This document shows positions 53,617-61,469 of a DNA stretch of 64,000 nt, in pieces. Position numbers and translations under genes: made by a program. Below the pieces are notes generated by a model, which saw only the letters and a list, made by a program, of their open reading frames with translations, was not told the DNA's origin and ran no database searches. The DNA comes from Haloplanus sp. XH21. GTDB taxonomy: Archaea; Halobacteriota; Halobacteria; Halobacteriales; Haloferacaceae. The stretch spans positions 124,001 through 188,000 of the forward strand of contig NZ_JALLPL010000001.1 in assembly GCF_023276355.1 (NCBI RefSeq), given 5' to 3'. Each line of letters opens with the position of its first letter. Positions within the stretch are counted from its first letter, which is position 1.

Positions 53617-55407
53617 TTAGAGCACCTGCGGCCCGAACAGCATCAGGAGCAGCGACGCGAGCATCGTCAGGCCGACGCCGGTGGTGATGGTCCGCACCAC
53701 GCGCATCGGGTTCTCGACCGGGAGCCGGGAGACCACGGCCTCGGCGCACATCCGCAGGATGCGGCCGCCGTCGAGCGGATAGCCCGGGATGCAGTTGAAC
53801 AGGCCGAGTTGCAGGTTGACCCACGCCGCCCAGAACAGCGTGTTCGCGAGGATGAACACGCCGTCACCCAGGGGCGCGAGCGGTCCCTGAATCACGTAGA
53901 AGTTGGTGATCGAGGGCGTGAAGCCGGGGAAGTTCGGAATGCCGAGGACGAACGACGCCAGCGGCAAGACGAGCGCCAAGTAAACGAGCGCGAACGGCGA
54001 GTCGGTCAGCCCGGAGAACGCGCCAGCCGATCCCGTCTCGTCGGTCCCCCCGAGCAGTTCGAGATACGTGCCCGCGGGGTAGGTCCGGACGCCGAAGTCG
54101 GTCACGAGCATCCCGCTCGTGCCGGGGAAGATGTCGACGCCGAGGAAGCCGTTGCCGTCCCGTGGATTCTCGCCGAGTCGAACGTCGTAGGTCTGGAACT
54201 CTCCGTCGACGTGGGTGCGGACGGGAACCCGGTCGCCCTCGTCGTAGCCGTCGAGGACGCGCGACAGGTCGGTCGAGGAGGTGACGCGCTCGCCACCGAT
54301 CGAGGTGACGATCAGGCTGGTGTTCGTCGGCGCGCTCGCGTTGGCGAGCGGTCCGTTCGGCGCGACGCGGGTGACGTACGCCCCGATGGGGACGACGCGC
54401 TCACCGGCCGTCGTTTCGAGGCTGGCGACCGTGCGGTTTGCCGTCGCCGCCCGGAACTCGCCGCGGGTGTGGACCGGCGTGCCGTTGACCGCGGTCACGC
54501 CGATGGGTTCGCTCCCCTCCTCGACGGAGAGGTTGGCGGGGTTCCCGCCGACGGTGCCGACGATCATCAGCTCCCGCTCGACCTGGACGGTCCGCTCGCC
54601 GTCGAGTTCGACCGTGACCGTCCGGTCCTCGGCCGCGAGGAGGGCGTCGTTCATGTCGCGTTCGGTGGTCACGTTCGTTCCCGCGATGGCGGTGAGACGG
54701 TCGCCGTTGGAGATCCCCGCCGTCGCGGCGGGTGACCCCTCGTACGCACCGTCGACGGCGACGCCCGGCGCGACGCCAATAGCGCCGACGACGGGGCCAA
54801 AGAGGAGGGCAAAGGCCACCGCCGTCAGGACGAAGTTGTTGGTGACGCCGGCGGCGAACATCCGGGTCCGAGCCCCCCGGTCGGCGTCAGCCTGGCTCTC
54901 CTCGTCGGGTTCGACGAACGCGCCGACGGGGAGGAGCGTGAGAAAGACGACGCCCATCGACTCGATGTCGATGTCCTCGACGCGGCAGAGCAGGCCGTGC
55001 CCGCCCTCGTGAACGACGAGGCCGAGGAGCAGGCCGAAGACGATCTCCGGCGCGACCGCGAGCGGGAGGAAGTCGTTGACGCCCGGGACGACGAGGAAGT
55101 TCTGTGGCTGGTTGACCGCCGTCGGTGCCGGCGGATTGCGGACGATGCTCACGGCCTGGAAGACCAGGAGGAAGAACATCCCGGCCATGATGACCAGCGC
55201 GATGCCGACGCCGACGTTGCTCCAAGCCCGCCAGAAGCGTTTCGGACGTGCGAGGCGGGTGAGCAGGGCGCGGCCGCGGCGCGTGTGGACCGTCGCGAGG
55301 GGCCCCTGAATCCGAACGGCGTCCGGGAGATACCCCCGGATCTGGAGGGCTTTCGCCCCGAGGGAGTAGACGAGAACGCCGAGGAGCACCCAGAACAGCG
55401 TGTTCAT
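53617..55407 (-). CDS. Site-2 protease family (M50) membrane metalloprotease with PDZ domains
   Basis: A 596-residue membrane protein. After two N-terminal helices, LLLGLVVHEGGHGLLCRVED holds the zinc-binding HEGGH. Two or more PDZ-like regions occupy about 215-420 (GAYEGSPAATAGISNGDRLT, APTNTSLIVTSIGGERVTSS), several N-x-T/S sequons suggest an extracytoplasmic location, and LGLFNCIPGYPLDGGRILR carries the conserved N/D-P-x-x-DGG third ligand. Such proteases cleave membrane proteins during signalling. The start at 55407 (MNTLFWVLLG) begins the first helix; the longer start at 55434 lies in the divergent promoter region. Confidence 0.9.
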   Translation of the reverse strand: MNTLFWVLLGVLVYSLGAKALQIRGYLPDAVRIQGPLATVHTRRGRALLTRLARPKRFWRAWSNVGVGIALVIMAGMFFLLVFQAVSIVRNPPAPTAVNQPQNFLVVPGVNDFLPLAVAPEIVFGLLLGLVVHEGGHGLLCRVEDIDIESMGVVFLTLLPVGAFVEPDEESQADADRGARTRMFAAGVTNNFVLTAVAFALLFGPVVGAIGVAPGVAVDGAYEGSPAATAGISNGDRLTAIAGTNVTTERDMNDALLAAEDRTVTVELDGERTVQVERELMIVGTVGGNPANLSVEEGSEPIGVTAVNGTPVHTRGEFRAATANRTVASLETTAGERVVPIGAYVTRVAPNGPLANASAPTNTSLIVTSIGGERVTSSTDLSRVLDGYDEGDRVPVRTHVDGEFQTYDVRLGENPRDGNGFLGVDIFPGTSGMLVTDFGVRTYPAGTYLELLGGTDETGSAGAFSGLTDSPFALVYLALVLPLASFVLGIPNFPGFTPSITNFYVIQGPLAPLGDGVFILANTLFWAAWVNLQLGLFNCIPGYPLDGGRILRMCAEAVVSRLPVENPMRVVRTITTGVGLTMLASLLLMLFGPQVL

Positions 55408-55505
55408 CGACCGAACCGAGGTCCGCGACGGCAAAAGGCGTTCGGATACGGACCGACGGGGCGAAACCCCACCGGCTTTTCCCCACCGGGGGCCAAACGA
55501 CAGCC

Positions 55506-55916
55506 ATGACTCGTTTCGACGCTGCCGACCCCAGCGACCGACCGGCGCTGTTCGCGGAGGCGGTGCTCGCCCACCGGAAGCGCGGGAGCCCGTTTCTCAC
55601 CGCCGAAGTCGACCCCGACGACGTGCCGGACGCCGGCGGCGCGGACGAAAGCGCGACCGTTCCCTGGGTCCAGTTCGCCGACGAAACGTTCAACCTCGAC
55701 TGCACCGACGCGGAACTCGACCGCCTGAAGGCGCTACTCGACGAGTTCCCCGAGTTCCGCATCGAACAGATCGAACGGCCGGAGGACGCGGAGGGAGCGA
55801 ACGTCCGCATCACCGCTCGCGCCGATGCGAGCCGCCTCGGTCAGTTCATGGACCGCGCCCTACAGGCGACCTACGACCTCGACGACGACTACCGGGCGTG
55901 GGTGACGCAGGTGTGA
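55506..55916 (+). CDS. Haloarchaeal conserved protein of unknown function
   Basis: A 136-residue acidic soluble protein. FAEAVLAHRKRGSPFLTAEV, VPWVQFADETFNLDCTDAEL, LDRLKALLDEFPEFRIEQIE and LGQFMDRALQATYDLDDDYR outline an alpha/beta fold with a C-terminal helix. Its similarity is to haloarchaeal hypothetical proteins only; no catalytic motif is visible. It is divergent from the site-2 protease gene, with about 98 nt between starts. A palindromic element starts directly after its stop. Confidence 0.65.
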   Translation: MTRFDAADPSDRPALFAEAVLAHRKRGSPFLTAEVDPDDVPDAGGADESATVPWVQFADETFNLDCTDAELDRLKALLDEFPEFRIEQIERPEDAEGANVRITARADASRLGQFMDRALQATYDLDDDYRAWVTQV

Positions 55917-55998
55917 GACGGTTTATTGGAAGTCAGTACCGGTGGGTCGCCGGCCCGTCTTGGTGACCCACCGGTCGACAGGGACAATAATCCGTATG
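55917..55998 (+). repeat. Stop-adjacent palindromic element, copy D
   Basis: GACGGTTTATTGGAAGTCAG, then TACCGGTGGGTCGCC, loop GGCCCGTCTT, GGTGACCCACCGG and GACAGGGACAATAATCCGTA. It begins on the nucleotide after the TGA at 55914-55916. TGGGTCGCC pairs with GGTGACCCA (one wobble). Compared with copy C the third stem pair is changed from A-T to G-C on both sides, a compensatory difference. It lies 86 nt upstream of the UspA gene. Confidence 0.65.
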
Positions 55999-56083
55999 AG
56001 AAGAGGGGAACGACCATATACGTGGAACGCCGGCACTCCGATATGAGCCGAGGACGCCGATCACAACACGGAGGCGTCGCGGC

Positions 56084-56536
56084 GTGAGCGACGCAAACTT
56101 GCTCTCGCGACCGCTGATTCCCGTCGCGACGGCGGAAGACGCCGTCGAAACCAGTCGGACGGCGTTTCCACGCATCGCGGCCGCGGGTGGACGGCCGCTC
56201 GTCATCAACGTTATCGAAAAGGCCGGCGGCGCGCCCGACAAGGCCTCCGTCGAGCAGCGCGAACTGGCCGCCGAAGCGGCGTTTACGGCCGCGCGTGACC
56301 ACGCCGACGACATCGGTCTCGACATCGACACCGAGATCCGATACGGGACCGATGTCGCCGAGACCATCATCCAGGCGGCCGGCGACATCGACGCCAGCGC
56401 CATCGTGTTCCGCCCCCGCGGCGGATCGTGGTGGCTCGACCTCCTGACCGGCGACGTGCGGGATGCGCTCGTCACGGAGAGCGATCGCCCGGTGGTCGTG
56501 TTCCCGGCCGACGAATCCGAGGAGGAAACGCAGTGA
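56084..56536 (+). CDS. Universal stress protein, UspA family
   Basis: A 150-residue single-domain UspA protein. LLSRPLIPVATAEDAVETSR opens the fold and ASAIVFRPRGGSWWLDLLTG resembles the ATP-loop region, though the canonical G-x2-G-x9-G(S/T) is altered by the Trp pair. VRDALVTESDRPVVVFPADE ends the domain. The start is GTG at 56084. Its TGA overlaps the GTG of the transporter gene (GTGA), so it is co-translated with a transporter that itself carries C-terminal USP domains. It probably modulates that transporter. Confidence 0.85.
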   Translation: MSDANLLSRPLIPVATAEDAVETSRTAFPRIAAAGGRPLVINVIEKAGGAPDKASVEQRELAAEAAFTAARDHADDIGLDIDTEIRYGTDVAETIIQAAGDIDASAIVFRPRGGSWWLDLLTGDVRDALVTESDRPVVVFPADESEEETQ

Positions 56537-58761
56537 ACGACGAGGAGCTCGCCAAGGACCTCGGCCCGCTCGCCGCGTTGACCATCGGCGTCGGGACGAT
56601 GATCGGCGCGGGCATCTTCGTGTTGCCGCGGACGGCGATCAGTCAGGCGGGGTCGTTCGCCGTCGTCGCCTTCGTCCTCGGCGGCGGTATCGCGCTCCTG
56701 ACGGCGTTCTCCGCCAGCGAACTCGGGACCGCGATGCCCAAATCCGGCGGCGCCTACTACTACGTCAACCACGCCCTCGGGCCGATGTTCGGCTCCGTCG
56801 CGGGGTGGGCGAACTGGCTCGGCCTCGCCTTCGCCTCCGCGTTCTACATGGTCGGATTCGGCCAGTACATCCAGCAGATATTCGGCATCACGGGCACGGT
56901 TGGGCTGGGGCCGATCGGTCTCGATCCGGTGAAACTCATCGCCCTCGCCGGCGGCGCGCTGTTCGTCGGCATCAACTACGTGGGCGCCAAAGAGACCGGG
57001 CGACTACAGAACATCATCGTCATCCTGCTGGTGGCGATTCTCGGCGTGTTCACCGCCTACGGCGCGCTCCGGGCGGACATCAGCAATCTCCCGCCGGCCG
57101 CTGGTTTCGACGACACGATGGCCGTGACCGGCATCATCTTCGTCTCCTATCTGGGCTTCGTCCAGATCACGAGCGTCGCCGAGGAGATCAAGGATCCGGG
57201 CCGGAACCTGCCGCGGGCGGTCATCGGGAGCGTGCTTCTAGTGACGGTCATCTACGCGCTCGTGCTGGTGACGATGGCCGCCGCGGTGGAACGGGGGTTC
57301 ATCGACGCGCTCCCGACGGAACAGATCGCCGTCGTCGAGGTGGCCCGCCTGTTGCTCGGGCCGCTCGGCGCGATCGCGATGCTGCTCGGCGGCCTGTTGG
57401 CGACGGCCTCCAGCGCGAACGCCTCGATCCTCGCCTCCTCACGCATCAACTTCGCGATGGGCCGTGACGGCATCGTCAGCGAGTCGCTCAACGAGATCCA
57501 TCCCCGGTTCGCGACGCCCTACCGCTCCATCGCCGTCACGGGGGCGCTCATCCTCGCGTTCATCGCCGCCGGGACCGTCGAGACGCTGGCCGCGATGGGC
57601 AGCGTGCTCCACCTGCTCATCTACGCGCTGCTCAACGTCGCGCTCATCGTGATGCGAGAGGCGAACCCCGCGGACTACGACCCCGACTACACGGTGCCGC
57701 TGTATCCCGTCGTCCCCATCCTCGGTGCGCTCACCGCGCTCGGCCTCATCGTCTTCATCGCGCCGCTGGTCATCGCGCTCAGCGCCGTCCTCGTCGCGTG
57801 CGCCATCGCCTGGTATTTCCTCTACGCGCGGACGCGAGCCACCAAGCAGGGCATCCTCTCGCAGTACATCCTCGAACGGGCGGGCGAACTGCCCGACGCC
57901 GCCGTCGACGCCGCGGCGGGCGTCCAACCCGACGGCGGCGACTACCGGGTGATGGTGCCGCTGGCCAATCCCGAACACGAGTCTCACCTGATCGAGCTGG
58001 CGAGTACGATCGCCGATCAGCGCAACGGCACGGTCGTCGCGACCCACATCATCACCGTCCCCGACCAGACCACGCTGCAACAGGCCGCCGATCGGGCCGA
58101 CCAAATCGACGAAACCTCCCAGCAGTTGCTCGACCGTGCTCGCGCCGACGCCGAGACGTTCGGCGTCGACATCGAGACACACACCATCCTCTCGCACCGC
58201 TCCTTCGAGAAAATCTTCGACGCTGCCCGCACCCACGACGCCGACCTCGTCGTGATGGGATGGGGGCCGAACACCCACGGCGCGCCGGGGCGCGCCGAAA
58301 GCGCCACCGAGGAACTCACCCACTCGCTCCCCTGTGACGTGCTCGTCTTCCGTGACCGCGGGTTCGACCCCTCGCGGATCGTCGTGCCGACAGCCGGCGG
58401 TCCGGACTCCGAACTCGCCGCGGAGGTGGCCGCACTCCTGCGGGCGGCACGCGACGCCGAAGTGCGGGTGCTCCACGTCGCCGACGACGTGGCGGCGGGC
58501 CAGGCGTTCCTCGAGGAGTGGGCGGCCGAACACGGCCTGGACGAGGCGGAGCTCGTCGTCCGCTCGGGCGACATCGAACGCGTCATCGCAGCGGAGGCCG
58601 CCGACGCGACGATGCTCGTCATCGGGGCGACCGAACGCGGTCTGCTCTCGCGGCTCGTCAGCGGCACGCTCGTTCTCGACGTAGTCGACGACGTGGACTG
58701 TTCGGTGGTCCTCGCGGAGCGGTCTCGGACCCGCGGCCTACTCGAGCGCCTCTTCGGCTAA
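56533..58761 (+). CDS. APC-superfamily amino acid transporter with C-terminal USP domains
   Basis: A 742-residue protein. The first 430 residues hold twelve helices of the APC family: LTIGVGTMIGAGIFVLPRTA, GGGIALLTAFSASELGTAMP, KSGGAYYYVNHALGPMFGS, then SYLGFVQITSVAEEIKDPGR and SSANASILASSRINFAMGRD. Two tandem universal-stress-protein domains follow (about 470-610, YRVMVPLANPEHESHLIELA, and about 620-735, IVVPTAGGPDSELAAEVAAL with VIGATERGLLSRLVSG). It would import amino acids or polyamines with the USP part sensing nucleotides. The start GTG at 56533 overlaps the UspA stop; a longer frame overlaps uspA. Confidence 0.92.
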   Translation: MNDEELAKDLGPLAALTIGVGTMIGAGIFVLPRTAISQAGSFAVVAFVLGGGIALLTAFSASELGTAMPKSGGAYYYVNHALGPMFGSVAGWANWLGLAFASAFYMVGFGQYIQQIFGITGTVGLGPIGLDPVKLIALAGGALFVGINYVGAKETGRLQNIIVILLVAILGVFTAYGALRADISNLPPAAGFDDTMAVTGIIFVSYLGFVQITSVAEEIKDPGRNLPRAVIGSVLLVTVIYALVLVTMAAAVERGFIDALPTEQIAVVEVARLLLGPLGAIAMLLGGLLATASSANASILASSRINFAMGRDGIVSESLNEIHPRFATPYRSIAVTGALILAFIAAGTVETLAAMGSVLHLLIYALLNVALIVMREANPADYDPDYTVPLYPVVPILGALTALGLIVFIAPLVIALSAVLVACAIAWYFLYARTRATKQGILSQYILERAGELPDAAVDAAAGVQPDGGDYRVMVPLANPEHESHLIELASTIADQRNGTVVATHIITVPDQTTLQQAADRADQIDETSQQLLDRARADAETFGVDIETHTILSHRSFEKIFDAARTHDADLVVMGWGPNTHGAPGRAESATEELTHSLPCDVLVFRDRGFDPSRIVVPTAGGPDSELAAEVAALLRAARDAEVRVLHVADDVAAGQAFLEEWAAEHGLDEAELVVRSGDIERVIAAEAADATMLVIGATERGLLSRLVSGTLVLDVVDDVDCSVVLAERSRTRGLLERLFG

Positions 58762-58799
58762 CCTGACGGTTTTTACCTCTCGACCCCCCGGTAGCGGAT

Positions 58800-61469
58800 A
58801 TGGACGCCGCAGCGGAGACGGGAACCGATCCGGACGCAGTGACCGGCCCACCGGACGGGATGGTCGACGTTCGGGACGAACTCACGCCGATGCTGAGTCA
58901 GTATTTCGACTGCTGTGCCGACTACGAGGACGCCCTCGTGCTCTTTCAGAACGGGGATTTCTACCAGACGTACTGCGAGGCCGCCGAGGAGACGGCGCGG
59001 GTGTGCGAACTCACGCTGACCAAGCGCGAAGACAGCACGGGGACCTACCCGATGGCGGGGATCCCCGTCGAGAACGCCGCCTCGTACGTGGAGCGGTTGC
59101 TCGACGCCGGCTACCGCGTCGCCATCGCAGAACAGGTCGAGACACCCGAAGAGGCGACCGGCCTCGTCGACCGCGCGGTCACCCAGGTCGTGACGCCGGG
59201 GACCGTCCTCGACGACGAACTCCTCGGCACGGGAACGACGAACTACGTCGCGGCGGTTGTGAGAGAGGGATCGACCCGCGCCGTCGCCGCCGTCGACGTC
59301 TCGACGGGCGACTGCCGAGTCACGAGCGTCGACACCGCGGCGGGTCTCGGGGCGGAACTCGATCGTCTCGCTCCGGCGGAACTGCTGGTCGGCCCCGACG
59401 CCAGCGTCGATATCGGCGCGCTGTCGGCCGAACCGATGGTGACCGATCACGCGGCGAGTGAGTTGGACGCGGACGCGGCGACGGAGCGACTCGCCGCGTA
59501 CGTCGCCACGCCCGAAGCCGTGGTCGAATCGGATATCGAACGCCGGGCCTGCGGCGTCGTCCTCGCGTACGCCGAGTGGGCGCAGGGCGACGACGGGCCA
59601 CTGGAGTACGTCACGCGGATCACGCGCTACGACCCCCGCGAGGCGCTCGGTCTGGACGCGACGGCGATGCGGAGCCTCGAACTGTTCGAAAACCGCGGCG
59701 CGGGCGCGAGCGAGACGCTGTTCGGCGTCGTCGACGAGACGGCCTGCGCGCTGGGCCGCCGGCGCCTCGACGAGTGGCTTCGGCGGCCGCTGGTCGACCG
59801 CGACGCCATCGATGCGCGTCTCGACGCCGTGGCCGCCCTCGCCGACGGCGCGCTGGCACGGGAGACGGTCCGAGATGCGCTCCGCGAGGTGTACGACCTC
59901 GAACGCCTGGCCGGGCGCGTGTCGCGCGGCCGAGCGAACGCTCGCGACCTGCGGTCGCTGAAGGCGACGCTCGACGCCGTCCCGGCCGTGCTCGACACGC
60001 TCGAGGAAATGGATCCGGACGCAGACCGTCTCCGTGACCTCCGAGCCGACATCGACCCGCTCGACGACGTGCAGGACCTGATCGACCGAGCCATCCAGGT
60101 CGACCCACCGGTCGAGGTGACGGAGGGCGGCGTGATCCGCGAGGGGTTCGACGACGAACTCGACGACCTGCGCGCGACCGAACGCGAGGGCCGGGAGTGG
60201 GTCGCCGACCTCGAAGCGCGGGAACGCGAACGGACGGGCATCGACTCGCTGTCGGTCGGGCACAACCAGGTCCACGGTTACTACATCGAGGTGACCGACC
60301 CCAACCTGGACCGCGTCCCCGACGACTACACGCGGCGCCAGACGCTGAAAAACGCCGAGCGCTTCTACACGCCGGCGCTCAAGCGCCGCGAAGACGAGAT
60401 TCTGGGGGCGGCCGAACGCGCCGACACGCTGGAGTACGAGCGCTTTCGCGAAGTTCGGACATCGGTCGCAGCGGAAACCGATCGCCTGCAGGCGCTGGCG
60501 TCGCATCTGGCAGACCTCGACGCGCTGGCAGCGCTCGCAACCGTCGCCGTCGAGCGCGATTACGTGCGCCCGTCGTTCCACGACGACGGTGTCGAGGTGG
60601 CGGCCGGCCGCCACCCCGTCGTCGAGGCCACGCAGGAACGGTTCGTCCCGAACGACGCCACGCTGCCGCAGGGGAGCGTAACGCTGGTGACCGGACCGAA
60701 CATGAGCGGGAAGTCGACGTACATGCGTCAGGTGGCGCTCATCGTCGTCCTCGCGCAGATGGGTGGTTTCGTGCCGGCCGACGCGGCCCGCCTGCCGGTG
60801 GTCGACCGGATGTTCACCCGCGTCGGCGCGAGCGACGACATTGCGGGCGGACAGTCCACGTTCATGCGCGAGATGACCGAACTCAGCGACATCCTCCACG
60901 CAGCGACGGACGACTCGCTGGTCCTCTTGGACGAAGTGGGACGAGGGACCAGCACCGCCGACGGCCGCGCCATCGCCCGCGCTACCGCCGAGTTCATCCA
61001 CGACGAGGTGGGCGCCACGACGCTCTTTGCGACCCATTATCACGACCTGACCGGCCTCGCGACGGAACGCGATGGCGTGCGGAATCTGCATTTCGCCGCG
61101 GAGAGCGACGGAGAGACCGGGAGCGACTCCGGCGTGACCTTTCTCCACCGGGTCGCGGAGGGGCCGGCCTCGTCGTCGTACGGCGTCGAGGTGGCGCGCC
61201 TGGCGGGTGTTCCCGACCCCGTCGTCGAGCGGTCACGGGCGCTCGTCGCGGACAGCCCGACCTCGGACGATGGAGCGGCCGAGCAGGCGACGCTCGACGA
61301 TGTCGAGACGAAGGCGGCCGCCAGTGAGACATCGTCGCGAGAGGCTGAGACGAACGGCCCCGACGATGCCGTCGCCAGCGCGCTCCGCGAGGCTGACCTC
61401 GCGACGACCACGCCCATCGAGGCGCTGACTCTGCTCGCAGATCTCAAAGACCGGATCGAGGAACCATGA
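58800..61469 (+). CDS. mutS: DNA mismatch repair ATPase MutS
   Basis: An 889-residue MutS1 protein. Domain I carries the mismatch motif as GDFYQTYCEAAEE (F54-Y55-Q56), with Gln where the canonical F-x-E has Glu. The core and clamp domains follow. The ATPase has VTGPNMSGKSTYMRQVALI (Walker A), ADAARLPVVDRMFTRVGASD, FMREMTELSDILHAAT, LVLLDEVGRGTSTADGRAIA (Walker B) and FATHYHDLTGL. The C-terminal region (from about 820) is acidic. It recognises mismatches and recruits MutL. GGTTTTTACC near 58770 lies 27 nt upstream, so leaderless. It is in an operon with mutL. Confidence 0.96.
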   Translation: MDAAAETGTDPDAVTGPPDGMVDVRDELTPMLSQYFDCCADYEDALVLFQNGDFYQTYCEAAEETARVCELTLTKREDSTGTYPMAGIPVENAASYVERLLDAGYRVAIAEQVETPEEATGLVDRAVTQVVTPGTVLDDELLGTGTTNYVAAVVREGSTRAVAAVDVSTGDCRVTSVDTAAGLGAELDRLAPAELLVGPDASVDIGALSAEPMVTDHAASELDADAATERLAAYVATPEAVVESDIERRACGVVLAYAEWAQGDDGPLEYVTRITRYDPREALGLDATAMRSLELFENRGAGASETLFGVVDETACALGRRRLDEWLRRPLVDRDAIDARLDAVAALADGALARETVRDALREVYDLERLAGRVSRGRANARDLRSLKATLDAVPAVLDTLEEMDPDADRLRDLRADIDPLDDVQDLIDRAIQVDPPVEVTEGGVIREGFDDELDDLRATEREGREWVADLEARERERTGIDSLSVGHNQVHGYYIEVTDPNLDRVPDDYTRRQTLKNAERFYTPALKRREDEILGAAERADTLEYERFREVRTSVAAETDRLQALASHLADLDALAALATVAVERDYVRPSFHDDGVEVAAGRHPVVEATQERFVPNDATLPQGSVTLVTGPNMSGKSTYMRQVALIVVLAQMGGFVPADAARLPVVDRMFTRVGASDDIAGGQSTFMREMTELSDILHAATDDSLVLLDEVGRGTSTADGRAIARATAEFIHDEVGATTLFATHYHDLTGLATERDGVRNLHFAAESDGETGSDSGVTFLHRVAEGPASSSYGVEVARLAGVPDPVVERSRALVADSPTSDDGAAEQATLDDVETKAAASETSSREAETNGPDDAVASALREADLATTTPIEALTLLADLKDRIEEP

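Noticed and set aside
53306-53824. N-terminal extension of the coproheme decarboxylase frame
   Set aside because: It crosses the tandem repeat and the site-2 protease gene; the ChdC domain begins at 53305.
58773-61148. 791-residue minus-strand frame opposite mutS
   Set aside because: Antisense open frame due to codon bias; MutS motifs are unmistakable on the plus strand.
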